Assembly (NCBI RefSeq): GCF_004217555.1
Contig: NZ_SHKW01000002.1
Coordinates: 62,001-126,000, forward strand
DNA length: 64,000 bases
From: Edaphobacter modestus
Lineage (GTDB): Bacteria > Acidobacteriota > Terriglobia > Terriglobales > Acidobacteriaceae
Direction: 5' to 3'
Shown here piece by piece: positions 55,715 to 63,901 of this stretch. The position numbers and the translations under genes are program-made. How positions within the stretch are numbered: position 1 is the first letter of the stretch; every line of letters begins with the position of its first letter. The notes below the pieces were generated by a model. That model saw only the letters and a list, made by a program, of their open reading frames with translations, ran no database searches and was not told the origin of the DNA.

Positions 55715-55923
55715 CCTCAGATTGTGGCCTCAGGGCAATTTGGCAATGAGCGATTGCAAAATCTCCGGCTCCGGCCAGGCCTCGGCCAAAGCGCGCATAT
55801 AGCGGAGGTTTCGGGGACTGAAGCCTTCGACACCCGGGAACTCAGCCTGCAGGTCCCTCGCTGGCTCAGATCCCGGCCGATCGACCAATAGAGGAGAACC
55901 AACTCCCGGCTGACAGCAAGGCC
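55715..55923 (-). pseudogene. DUF1016 N-terminal fragment next to mini-transposon
   Basis: On the minus strand, from the mini-transposon edge at 55923, the sequence encodes LAVSRELVLLYWSIGRDLSQ and then, in another frame, EFPGVEGFSPRNLRYMRALA and ILQSLIAKLP, all typical of the DUF1016 N-terminal domain. About 20 residues between the two parts are missing and the nuclease domain is absent. Confidence 0.75.
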
Positions 55924-56177
55924 TGTCACTTTCAGAATTATTTGGCGTAGTTTTTCAGAGCTATTTGTCGTAGTTTTCGGAGGTTCGTTGTGACAGTTGC
56001 CTGGGAGCTGTAAAGCCATGTGACTGCAAATGGCATGACGAGTCAAACACTTAGCTGCGCGTATAGCGTCTCTGGCCTGTGCTAACGAGCGTTCGTGCTG
56101 CCCAATGTTGTTAGTCGAGCCCAGCAGAAGCGCCATATAACGCTCAAACATTACGACAAATAGCGATCAAAGCTACA
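55924..56177. mobile_element. 254-bp mini-transposon with TniA/B-type ends, copy 2
   Basis: Identical to the copy at 22092-22345, with the same termini and paired 22-bp repeats. It lies at the truncated end of a DUF1016 fragment. The identity of two copies 34 kb apart indicates recent movement, presumably with transposase supplied in trans. Confidence 0.85.
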
Positions 56178-56284
56178 GCACGGGATAAGAAAAGTTTCCG
56201 CGGCCGTGGCGCGATTCTTTCTGGTCTTCGCATTAATGAGTAAGGCAGATGGAGTCGCAGCCACTGTCGCAAAGGAGAACGATC

Positions 56285-56743
56285 ATGAACTTCCTATCAC
56301 GTAAGTCCATCCTCACCCCCTCAGTCCTTGCCTTTGCCTTCGCTTTCAGTGCGTTCGCACCAGGCTCCCGCGCCATCGCTCAGAATTCCTCTGAGCATGT
56401 CGTAGCCATCGTCCCATTTGACTTCCGAACTGGCTCTGAGATCATGCCGGCCGGGAAGTACGACATTCGGACGCTGTCCGACCACGTTCTGCTTCTTCGC
56501 GGAGTTACTCAGAACCGATCGCAGATCCTGATGGCGATAGGATCTACAACGATGAAGCCGACCGACAAAGGCAGATTAGTATTTCACCGTTACGGAAACA
56601 AGTACTTCCTGCACCAGATTTGGTCTCCCGGTACAACGAACGGTTTCGAGCTTCCTAAGAGTCATGCGGAGAAAGAAACCATTCGGGCCGCAAATAGCCC
56701 GGTACCTACGAACACAGAACTTGCACTTAACATGCCTCACTGA
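56285..56743 (+). CDS. Secreted protein of acidobacterial family
   Basis: ATG 56285 with AAAGGAGA upstream; 152 residues. A signal peptide (LTPSVLAFAFAFSAFAPG, cleaved near AIA-Q) is followed by a compact beta-rich domain starting with VAIVPFDFRTGSEIMPAGKY, a pattern I associate with abundant small secreted acidobacterial proteins of unknown function. A strong hairpin follows at 56749-56780. Confidence 0.75.
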   Translation: MNFLSRKSILTPSVLAFAFAFSAFAPGSRAIAQNSSEHVVAIVPFDFRTGSEIMPAGKYDIRTLSDHVLLLRGVTQNRSQILMAIGSTTMKPTDKGRLVFHRYGNKYFLHQIWSPGTTNGFELPKSHAEKETIRAANSPVPTNTELALNMPH

Positions 56744-56748
56744 CACTG

Positions 56749-56780
56749 ACGGCCGGCCGTAGATTTCTTCCATCGGCCGG
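56749..56780 (+). terminator. Intrinsic terminator
   Basis: GACGGCCGGCCG and CGGCCGGCTGCCGT can pair across a TAGATTTCTTCCAT loop and are followed by TTTTCTT, a good intrinsic terminator a few bases after the stop at 56743. Downstream, up to 57313, only the small frame below was noted. Confidence 0.7.
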
Positions 56781-56839
56781 CTGCCGTTTTCTTCTGGAGA
56801 ACTGGCTCCCCTAACCTTCGACATCCCGGGAGGTGCGTG

Positions 56840-57016
56840 ATGCTATACCCAAACCAACATCTCGACCAATCCTGCTCGCGGACCGAGTCGCTTCTGCATC
56901 GCATCATGGCTGAATGCGAAGGATTCGGCGCCCGTTACCAGTACTCCCCCCGAATGATGTTCGCCGGCGCGGTGTTCACCGCGATCCGACTGTCCAGATC
57001 CTCCTCTAATCGGTGA
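56840..57016 (+). CDS. Possible small protein (58 aa)
   Basis: ATG 56840 with GGGAGG eight bases upstream and TGA at 57014-57016. The peptide (LYPNQHLDQSCSRTESLL, then helical) has no known motif. Supported only by the ribosome site and open frame; it could be chance. Confidence 0.3.
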   Translation: MLYPNQHLDQSCSRTESLLHRIMAECEGFGARYQYSPRMMFAGAVFTAIRLSRSSSNR

Positions 57017-57313
57017 TGGGATCCCTCCAACTTCTATAGCTCAGCGAATAGAGACCGTTTTTATCTTCTGCAGACAGTTCGGCCTTGTAGCCAACTGCAC
57101 TGACCAAATACAGAAGCATCGCAAATTGCAGAAGTACATCTCTCCTACCCGATCCTTCAGGACGAAGGAAGGGTCAGGGACAGCGAGCATATCGTAGGAG
57201 CAGACTCGACGCTTCATTATCCGGCGTTCCTTCCACCAGGCCGCATCTTTGCAGAATCAATTCAAGTGCTTCAGGCCGCACCTACACAAATAGAGTCGCT
57301 CACCCATGAAAGC

Positions 57314-58240
57314 CTACAGTCCCAGGTTGTCGTTTACTGCGATTTCTATATCCTGCTCCGACCCCAGATAGCGTTCGGTTGTCTGGATGGAAGAGTGGCC
57401 GAGCAGGAACTTAATCTGTTCGAGATCTCCGCCGCTCTTGCGGCAGAGCTTGGCACAGGTTCGGCGCAAGTCGTGGGCGCCGAAGTGCTCAATCCCAATT
57501 TGCTTGGATGACTGTTCAACTACGGACCAGATCGCCCAATCGCCAAGTTCATCGCCTACAATTTTGCCGGACTTAGATAGCGGACGGAGTAGCCGGCCCT
57601 TATCAATCTTCGCCGCCTCTAGCCACGCTTCAATTCCCCGCTTCACCCAGATCGGGACTGCCACCGTGCGAATACGGCCACCCTTGCCGCAGAGATCGAT
57701 GATGACCCACCTTCCTTCTCGGAGCTGAATATCTTCGATCTTCAATGAAGCGAGTTCCTGCCGGCGCAAAGCGCAGCCGACCAGAAGGGCAATGATGACA
57801 TAATCTCGCTTCCCTTTGAGCTTCGAGCGGTCGGGGACCGATAGCAGGTCTTTTGCTTGCTCCCGAGTGAGCCAGTTTCCCTGTCGAGTTCCCTTTTGCC
57901 GTACATTCGGCACGTCGGTGAGACTCGCTGCCTCTTCGAGCCCGATCATTCCGTTGCCCCGCGCTTCGCCCACTAGCTTCCGTATCGCAGACAACCGTAC
58001 GTTAATTGTTGACGGAGAGAGATGATCGATCGTCGCGCGGTATTCCATCAGCAGCGCGCGGGAGAGAGGTCGGCTGGCACAGAAGGCAAACAGATCGTCG
58101 AGAGCTTTCGCGTAGTTGCGCTTCGAGTGAATCGATTGCACAGAGTCCAAGACCATCTTGCGGAGGATCGTTTGAGCCTGGGTGAGCGCAAAGGGTGATT
58201 TTTCAGGCGGGAGGCTGACGGGAACGAGAGAGGTACTCAT
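57314..58240 (-). CDS. Tyrosine recombinase/integrase
   Basis: Start ATG 58240 has AGAGAGG upstream; a TTG at 58246 is less likely. The 308-residue protein has an N-terminal SAM-like domain (about 20-110) and a catalytic domain with Arg in VGCALRRQELASL, Lys region, HDLRRTCAKL, LLGHSSIQTTERYLG with the nucleophile Tyr. Same group as the frameshifted integrase at 21178-22087 (both end EIAVNDNLGL), and more distantly XerC/D. A perfect 14-bp-stem palindrome lies 32 bp upstream of its start. Confidence 0.93.
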   Translation of the reverse strand: MSTSLVPVSLPPEKSPFALTQAQTILRKMVLDSVQSIHSKRNYAKALDDLFAFCASRPLSRALLMEYRATIDHLSPSTINVRLSAIRKLVGEARGNGMIGLEEAASLTDVPNVRQKGTRQGNWLTREQAKDLLSVPDRSKLKGKRDYVIIALLVGCALRRQELASLKIEDIQLREGRWVIIDLCGKGGRIRTVAVPIWVKRGIEAWLEAAKIDKGRLLRPLSKSGKIVGDELGDWAIWSVVEQSSKQIGIEHFGAHDLRRTCAKLCRKSGGDLEQIKFLLGHSSIQTTERYLGSEQDIEIAVNDNLGL

Positions 58241-58271
58241 TGCCAATTAGCCTCTCTATGCGGCGAGCGGG

Positions 58272-58304
58272 GCCAATTGTGCAGCAAGCCGCTGCACAAT
58301 TGGC
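58272..58304. repeat. Palindrome upstream of integrase
   Basis: GCCAATTGTGCAGC (58272-58285) is the exact reverse complement of 58291-58304, with a 5-base spacer. It is next to the integrase start, as is the 40-bp palindrome of the other recombinase element at 25507-25546. A binding or recombination site is possible. Confidence 0.7.
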
Positions 58305-58351
58305 GTGACAGCGTCACGACAATCCGATCTTGCGTAATCGGCGACACGACA

Positions 58352-58696
58352 TTACTCATCCTGACGCTCCTGCCGCAGGAGATCCATCTCCGATCGGAGC
58401 TTTGTAACCACCTCTTGGAGATCTTCCACGCTCGGAAGCTCTTCGCGGATCGGAGCGGGCAGCTCTCGCGTCACACGATAGGTCGAAACACCGATGGGCT
58501 TCGCGATATTCTGGAGCGCATACTCAACGACTGCGGTGCTATGCGTTTCGCAGAGCAGAAGACCGATGGTAGGGGCATCCGGCCCGGAACGAAAGAGTCC
58601 GTCAACGGCTGAGAGATAGAAGTTGAGCTTGCCCGCCCACTCGGGTTTGAAGTTCCCTGTCTTCAACTCAAGAAATGCACGAAAGGGGCATGCCAC
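58352..58696 (-). pseudogene. DUF1016/PDDEXK nuclease, C-terminal fragment
   Basis: The frame encodes the last third of a DUF1016 nuclease: FRAFLELKTGNFKPEWAGKL (with ELK of the PDDEXK site), NFYLSAVDGLF, IGLLLCETHSTAVVEYAL and PIGVSTYRVTRELP. The N-terminal domain and first catalytic Asp are missing; a REP-like sequence begins just beyond at 58715. It is not a simple continuation of the N-terminal fragment at 55715-55923, which lies on the wrong side. Confidence 0.78.
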
Positions 58697-58714
58697 CCGA
58701 CAGCTCGTTTCAGC

Positions 58715-58755
58715 GGTTCAAGTTCCCGATAAGCCGCTTTCCGGGAACAATGGGA
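58715..58755. repeat. REP-like sequence
   Basis: GGTTCAAGTTCCCGATAAGC, then CGCTTTCCGGGAACAATGGG. It shares the GGGAACAA(C/T)GG box with the units at 15238 and 17281 and with the right flank of IS110 copy 2. It marks the broken end of the DUF1016 fragment. Confidence 0.45.
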
Positions 58756-58835
58756 TTACTTCCTATCAGCCGGTAAAGACATTGCGGCAAGTTTCACCTT
58801 TACGTAACCTCGCCTCAGAGGTGTTCTGATCTGGC

Positions 58836-59420
58836 TTGGAGGTCTGTAGCCTGGCAAAACTCGTCTATGCATTGAACCAGTCGCTGGACGGCTATGTCGA
58901 CCACGACCACGAGAAATTTGTACCTCGCCCCGCGCTCTTTCGTCACTTCATCGAGGATGTGCGCGGACTTTCGGGCATGGTGTACGGTCGCCGCATGTAC
59001 CAGATCATGCGTTATTGGGATGAAGAACATGCGAACTGGGGCGCGGAAGAACATGAATACGCGGCTGCATGGCGCAGTCAACCAAAGTGGGTTGTGTCGC
59101 GCTCGTTGAAGTCGGTCGGGCCCAATGCAACTCTTGTCGCCGATCACATTGACGTGCTGATACGAGGACTGAAGGCACAGCTCGTCGGGCAAATTGAAGT
59201 GGGAGGCCCGGACCTGGCTGGAGCACTCACCGATCTTGGTCTCATTGATGAATATCGACTCTACCTGCACCCCGTCGTACTTGGTAATGGCAAGTCGTTC
59301 TTTTCGGGCCCTCTCCCGTCGCTCCGCTTAGTTGCGAACGAACTGATCGCCGAAGACGTGATTCGGTTGACCTACGCTCCTGCTGCGCAAGTGCCCGACG
59401 GATACAGCAACGCTAAATAG
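58836..59420 (+). CDS. RibD C-terminal/dihydrofolate-reductase-like protein
   Basis: The 194-residue frame contains the RibD_C fold: KLVYALNQSLDGYVDHD near the start, YGRRMYQIM, the glycine-rich IEVGGPDLAGALTDLGL and PVVLGNGKSFF. Such proteins are NADPH-dependent reductases of unknown substrates, common in soil bacteria. The family usually starts MAKLxYxxxxSLDG; here the codon before AKL is CTG, so the true start may be a rare one or was lost, and TTG 58836 is used by default. Confidence 0.8.
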   Translation: MEVCSLAKLVYALNQSLDGYVDHDHEKFVPRPALFRHFIEDVRGLSGMVYGRRMYQIMRYWDEEHANWGAEEHEYAAAWRSQPKWVVSRSLKSVGPNATLVADHIDVLIRGLKAQLVGQIEVGGPDLAGALTDLGLIDEYRLYLHPVVLGNGKSFFSGPLPSLRLVANELIAEDVIRLTYAPAAQVPDGYSNAK

Positions 59421-59487
59421 GTCTTCATAAACGCGCGTCTGTTGCCTACGTCAGTCCAGCGTCTGGCTGAGTTCTCGAAAAGTCCGC

Positions 59488-59679
59488 TTTTGGGAAACTA
59501 CGGCCTTATCGCTTCCCAAGCCCACTTTCAGGGAACGGCTGGTTCAGCTTCCTTTCAGCAACTCTTCCAAGATATTCAAACCGAGTTTCGGTTCCCCAAT
59601 GCATTCGACTCTCGTTCTGTTTGTTTGTGACATAGCTTATGGAGCGATTCAGAGGAACTCATAAACCGTCGTTTTCGAT
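59488..59679. repeat. 192-bp dispersed repeat copy D
   Basis: Near-identical to 17277-17464, including the left TTTTGGGAAACTACGG, the middle CAGCAACTCTTCCAAGATAT and the right TTTGTTTGTGAC and CATAAACCGTCG boxes. No gene inside. The 350 bp after it (59680-60031) contain nothing else supported. Confidence 0.75.
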
Positions 59680-60031
59680 GCGTTACCTAAACCAAGCAGC
59701 AGTCGAAGACATCGTGAAGAAAAACGCTGTTTATCCCCGGACATGGCGGAGCTAGGGACCTGTCATCCGTGCGGCGTATAACCAGCCAACGCACGTCGAT
59801 TTTCGCGTAAAGACACATGAAACAAAGATCTAGTGCACGAGCGTGATGCAGCGGCGTGTGACTATCGTTCCCGAGGGTCTACAGACCTCCGTAACTACCG
59901 ATTTACCGCCTGTTACAAGCGCAAGAACTATGATCGCTGTGCGGAAGGTTTGGTTCCTCTCCGCTTTCCCCAGCGTGTCCGTTCCTAGACACGGTACGAC
60001 CACAACCTTCACCCCGAAAGGATCAGAGGCA

Positions 60032-60439
60032 ATGGCATTTCCAACCGCTGTGAATGACGCCAAGTCTAAGTTCAATAGCACTCCCATTAGCGAGAGTGAG
60101 ATCAACGAAGCTTTTAAAGCTTTGCAATCGAAAGATGCAGGCGGGAATGCAATAACTGTAGACGTTCTAGGAGCGTTCGTCCAATACACAGCACTTCAAT
60201 TTGCCGGTCAAAAGATGTTCGATGTGAACAAAGTTGACGCGATGGCCAATCAAATACTTAGTTATCTACAGTCCTACGATGGAAACAACAAGAGGATTGT
60301 CATTCAATTGTTCGGCGGTGGCGAATTTATTGCGGACAACGTAGGAGCAGGACAAGGTGTTAGCGTCGGCTACGATATAGGCGCCCTTCCGGGGATAGGT
60401 AAGAATTGGGCAATCGTATGCTTCGCACTTTGGGACTGA
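60032..60439 (+). CDS. Hypothetical protein (135 aa), possible secreted effector
   Basis: ATG 60032 with AAAGGATCAGAGG upstream; the longer frame to 59843 was not used. The N-terminus MAFPTAVNDAKSKF resembles loosely the leaders MSTxLxxAKQ of the two genes at 61.0-62.8 kb. The body is mixed alpha/beta and ends in a glycine-rich beta part (FGGGEFIADNVGAGQG, GIGKNWAIVCFALWD). No family recognised. It converges with the broken SRAP gene across a shared terminator. Confidence 0.55.
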   Translation: MAFPTAVNDAKSKFNSTPISESEINEAFKALQSKDAGGNAITVDVLGAFVQYTALQFAGQKMFDVNKVDAMANQILSYLQSYDGNNKRIVIQLFGGGEFIADNVGAGQGVSVGYDIGALPGIGKNWAIVCFALWD

Positions 60440-61013
60440 ACTGATTTGTCATAATCATGCCATGTCTATCGCCCATAGAAACTCGTCGTAAAAAAGAACG
60501 GGAGCCTCTCGGCTCCCGTCTTCGTTCCGTTGCCCCGGCCATGTGCCTTTCGGCAGGGATGGTTCCGGCAGCGTTCTCATAAAGAATATCGAACCAGAAC
60601 AAAGGGCAAAGTTCGAAGATAAGCGATGGGGCATTCAAACCTGCGTAGGGCTGCTTCGGTGGCTTCCCTTCTTTCGGCCACTCATAGAACAAACTGGCCG
60701 GGACCAGGCAGCGACGTTTCTTCAACGGCTCGCGCCACCTCGGAGCCTTCGTGATTGTCTCCGCTCTAGCATTGATCGTCGAAAGCCCTTTGACGTCGTT
60801 CAGGTCTTTCGTGAAGAACGGCACAAGACCCCAACGTGCCAGGATCATTTCTCGCTCGCCGGTCCCACGACTTTGCCGGATGATGGGCTGATAGGTCGTC
60901 GGCGCGATGTTGTAATCCGCGTCAGGCATCGGCAGCTCGGCCGGTTCCGGCTTCGCGCGAAAGTGTTCTGCGATCTTCTGTTTGTCACTCCGTCGACAGT
61001 ACCGACCGCACAT
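60360..61013 (-). pseudogene. Second SRAP (yedK/HMCES-like) gene, C-terminally broken
   Basis: ATG 61013 gives MCGRYCRRSDKQK with the essential Cys2, then NIAPTTYQPII, ARWGLVPFF, INARAETI and RRCLVPASLFYEW. After about residue 120 (PPKQPYA) the sequence no longer matches the family and the conserved HxRMP segment is absent; the frame runs on through the terminator to 60360. So only the crosslinking half is left. A paralogue of the gene split at 25440. Confidence 0.8.
60498..60519. terminator. Bidirectional terminator
   Basis: ACGGGAGCC (60498-60506) pairs with GGCTCCCGT (60511-60519) across TCTC; a run of A lies on the left and a T-containing stretch on the right. It serves the gene ending at 60439 and possibly the opposing SRAP remnant. 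Confidence 0.7.
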
Positions 61014-61051
61014 GCGCTACTCCAAGGAGCTTTCTCACCCCACCATATTCA

Positions 61052-61306
61052 CTAATCCTTGATCTGCGATATCTCGCCGCTAAACCAGTCCGAATCCGAT
61101 GCTCCGTTTTGATACGAGCGGATACATCCGGCAATTTGACCGTTATTGTCGGGGTTGTTGAGTAAGTCAGCAATCGTTGAAAGGGCGCTCTGTATTCCAG
61201 ACGGTAGCCCATCGAATAGAACGCCACTGCCACCTCCGTCACCGCTGATTGCGCCGGACGTGGTTAGAGGGTCGGTCTGCTTAGCATTGTTGAGAGTTGT
61301 ACTCAC
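61052..61306 (-). CDS. Small protein sharing leader with lectin-like protein
   Basis: Start GTG 61306 was chosen because the leader and ribosome region (ACAAAGGAGATTCGTTC) match those of the propeller gene (ACAAAAGGAGATCCGTTC), and the first residues MSTTLNNAKQ match its MSTSLTTAKQ. The 84-residue product is glycine/serine-rich with a predicted helix (GIQSALSTIADLLNN) and one cysteine. Function unknown; the shared leader suggests common export or a common ancestor by recombination. Confidence 0.65.
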   Translation of the reverse strand: MSTTLNNAKQTDPLTTSGAISGDGGGSGVLFDGLPSGIQSALSTIADLLNNPDNNGQIAGCIRSYQNGASDSDWFSGEISQIKD

Positions 61307-61510
61307 GAACGAATCTCCTTTGTTGTGCTGACATGTCTGAATGTTGCTTTTAGATGGTGGAAAGTTTTTTGATAACGAAAACCGCCAAAATTTTGGGTTG
61401 GCGACGGTACTTGCGACATTGGTTCCGCCAATGCCGCAAGCCCTTGATGCTCAGAAGCTCTCGTTTATTTCATGCCTCACGATGTTGGAGAGGACCCAAT
61501 CACCGTCAAG

Positions 61511-62776
61511 CTAATAGGTGATGCCCCTATGTATGCACATCAGCAGCTCTTTGGTACCCAGAGGATCCTGATACGCCGCCACAGCAGGCGAGTAAGAGGT
61601 TTTCGCATCTTCTTGGGTTACCTGGTCTGTACTCCAAGAATTCCCGTCGAACGTTGAGTAGTAAATGTACGTGTTTTCAGTGTCTCTTCCTTTGTGCACA
61701 CAATAGAGCTTGTTTTGAAAAACAGCTAACGCTGGGGCGCTGTTGGAAAGAGCACCGTTACCCAATTGCAGGTCTGGACCCCAAGTACTCCCGTCGAACG
61801 CTGTGTAGTAAAGGTTCAGGTTGGCGCTGTCCCTTCCTTTGTGCACACAATAAAGCTTGTCTTGAAAAACGGCTAGCCCTGGACCCAAGTCGGAAAGAGC
61901 GCCGTTGCCCAATTGCAGGTCCGGACCCCAAGTATTCCCGTCGAACGCTGTGTAGTAAAGGTACAGGTTGGCGCCGTCCCTGCCTTTGTGCACACAATAG
62001 AGCTTGTTTTGAAAAACGGCTAGCCCCGGACCCATGTTGGAAAGAGCACCGTTGCCCAATTGCAGGTCTGGACCCCAAGTATTCCCGTCGAATGCTGTGT
62101 AGTAAAGGTACCGGTTGGCGCTGTTCATGCCTTTGTGCACACAATAAAGCTTGTCTTGAAAAACGGCTAGCCCTGGATAGGTGTCAGAACTAATACCGTT
62201 GCCTAATGGCAGGTCTTGACTCCAAGTTTTGTCGAAGGACGTGAACCAGAGTTTCGTGTCGCTGCCTGATCCTCGGTGCACACAATAAAACTTGTTTTGA
62301 AAAACGGCCACGGAGGGAGCGGATTCGGAAAAATCTGTAGCCATCTTCTGCTCCGCTACCCAGCCGTTCTGGCCGTCGGTGGTCGTCCAGCGTAATTGCG
62401 AGTCATCTACGTGTATAGAATCGTCCGATTCCGGCCACAGCAGGGTGGGCATACACCAGGGGGAAACAAGTTTCACTCCCGTTCCCTTATCTTTCGATTG
62501 GATGAATTCAACGTATAGCTCGATAACAGTAGCGATTGCAGCGGCAATCTTGGCACCTTGGTCATGGTCGCCGCCTTCGTCTCCGTTGTTAGATGCTGCG
62601 TCGGCATAGGCATCGGTTATCTTTTCGGCCCATTGGCTGACTTCACCCAGCAATTGCACAGCGGGTTCGTTGAGATGGAATTCAAACCCCCACCAATGAA
62701 AAGAAAAGTTGGTAATGATGTCATCGAACGTCCACTTTTCGGACTGCTGCTTAGCAGTTGTGAGAGATGTACTCAT
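61511..62776 (-). CDS. Six-bladed beta-propeller, lectin-like protein
   Basis: ATG 62776 with AAAGGAG upstream; 421 residues. Residues about 25-115 form a module with SFHWWGFEFHLNEPAV and a hydrophobic helix (KIAAAIATVIELYVEFI). Residues about 130-420 are five complete 49-residue repeats (LAVFQNKLYCVHKGRD, YYTAFDGNTWGPDLQLGNG) plus a sixth blade closed between N- and C-terminus. Blades two to five are also near-identical in DNA (147-bp periodicity from about 61690 to 62170). The repeats resemble sugar-binding propeller lectins; membrane action of the N-terminal module is a guess. No signal peptide is seen. Confidence 0.8.
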   Translation of the reverse strand: MSTSLTTAKQQSEKWTFDDIITNFSFHWWGFEFHLNEPAVQLLGEVSQWAEKITDAYADAASNNGDEGGDHDQGAKIAAAIATVIELYVEFIQSKDKGTGVKLVSPWCMPTLLWPESDDSIHVDDSQLRWTTTDGQNGWVAEQKMATDFSESAPSVAVFQNKFYCVHRGSGSDTKLWFTSFDKTWSQDLPLGNGISSDTYPGLAVFQDKLYCVHKGMNSANRYLYYTAFDGNTWGPDLQLGNGALSNMGPGLAVFQNKLYCVHKGRDGANLYLYYTAFDGNTWGPDLQLGNGALSDLGPGLAVFQDKLYCVHKGRDSANLNLYYTAFDGSTWGPDLQLGNGALSNSAPALAVFQNKLYCVHKGRDTENTYIYYSTFDGNSWSTDQVTQEDAKTSYSPAVAAYQDPLGTKELLMCIHRGITY

Positions 62777-63086
62777 GAACGGATCTCCTTTTGTTGTGGT
62801 GACTTCTCTGGATGTCGTAAAGGCTTGCGTAGGGCAGATGCAGAGCGGCGAACTGAACCAGTATCAGTAGTTCCGCGCAATGATCATAGTGCTCGCGCTT
62901 GTGACAGGTAATAATTCAGACAGTTACGAAGGTTTGTAGACCTTGGGAACGCAGCATTCATCGCGACGGCCTTGTGGGCGTTAAAGAGGTGCCGTGAAAC
63001 ATTGCTATTTGCGACCAGCTGCATTAGCGATGTTACTGACATCCTAAAGTTCGTTTTTGAATTCGCTTTTTAGGGGCGCTCTTTTC
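62777..63086. other. Gap upstream of lectin-like gene
   Basis: Presumably the promoter of the lectin-like gene. No frame, hairpin or repeat is convincing here. Confidence 0.4.
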
Positions 63087-63901
63087 GGCTCTGTTGCATT
63101 AACTCTGTTGGTCGCAGTTCGTCCGTTGCGCGGTTTGCATCAGGCAGCGATAACGAAGATGTCGAACAGCTTGTTTACGAAGCGCACCTCGTCTTTGACA
63201 TGCGGCTTACACGTGAGGCAATGTCCTCGGCGGATCATCCGCATCACCTCGAACCCCTTCATCGTAGCGGCGGCCGTCTTCATTGTCTGAAAGCCTCGCG
63301 TGGGGCGAATGACTCGCTTCAATGCGCCGTGGTCCGCTTCAATGATGTTGTTCAGATACTTGCACGTGCGATGCTTGGTATTGCTTGATAGCTTGCCTTC
63401 TCGTTGCAGCCGGCTAATGGCTTTTGGATAAGAGCCGAGTTGGTCCGTGGTGATGGAGGACGGCGGCCAGTGGCGCATTGTCGTCAGCGCTTTTCCCAGG
63501 AAACGATGAGCCGCACGGGGGTTTCGCCGATCCATCAACATGAAATCGATCAACCGGCCATGCTTGTCGACGGCCCGGAACAGGTACTTCCAGTGGCCAC
63601 CGACCTTCACATACGTCTCGTCCACTCGCCACGAGGTCGCACGGTACCCCTGGTACCAGCGGACCCGCTTCTCAAGCTCAGGCGCGTAGCGATGAACCCA
63701 GTGCATGATCGTGGTCGGATCCACGTCTACGCCGCGTTCCTGCATCATCTCCGCCAGATCCCGGTAGCTTATCCCATACTTGCAGTACCAGCGAACGCAC
63801 ACCAGGATGATATCCACAGGGAAACGACGGCGCTTGAACATGAACAAGGCTCCTCGGCGAACCACTCCAGACTACGACACCCCCGTTAATGCAACAGAGC
63901 C
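63087..63901 (-). mobile_element. IS6-family element (815 bp)
   Basis: Perfect 17-bp terminal inverted repeats GGCTCTGTTGCATTAAC (63087-63103) and its reverse complement (63885-63901) of the IS26/IS6 type. One transposase inside. The 8-bp flanks (CTCTTTTC, TTGGCTGC) differ, so it was not left by a simple insertion or the DNA has since rearranged, as is common for IS6 elements. Confidence 0.93.
63140..63865 (-). CDS. IS6-family transposase
   Basis: Intact 241-residue DDE transposase: helix-turn-helix at the N-terminus (ISYRDLAEMMQERGV), first Asp in SWRVDETYVKVGG, second in SITTDQLGSYPKAI, Glu in NNIIEADHGALKR, followed by the conserved RGFQTMKTAAAT. ATG 63865 or the internal MFKRRRF (63841) may be the start. 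Replicative movement forming cointegrates is known for the family, which could explain rearrangements at this end. Confidence 0.95.
   Translation of the reverse strand: MVRRGALFMFKRRRFPVDIILVCVRWYCKYGISYRDLAEMMQERGVDVDPTTIMHWVHRYAPELEKRVRWYQGYRATSWRVDETYVKVGGHWKYLFRAVDKHGRLIDFMLMDRRNPRAAHRFLGKALTTMRHWPPSSITTDQLGSYPKAISRLQREGKLSSNTKHRTCKYLNNIIEADHGALKRVIRPTRGFQTMKTAAATMKGFEVMRMIRRGHCLTCKPHVKDEVRFVNKLFDIFVIAA

Noticed and set aside
61690..62170. Regularly spaced repeats that might suggest a CRISPR array
   Set aside because: The 147-bp period equals 49 codons in one long frame and encodes propeller blades; there are no short repeats with unique spacers.
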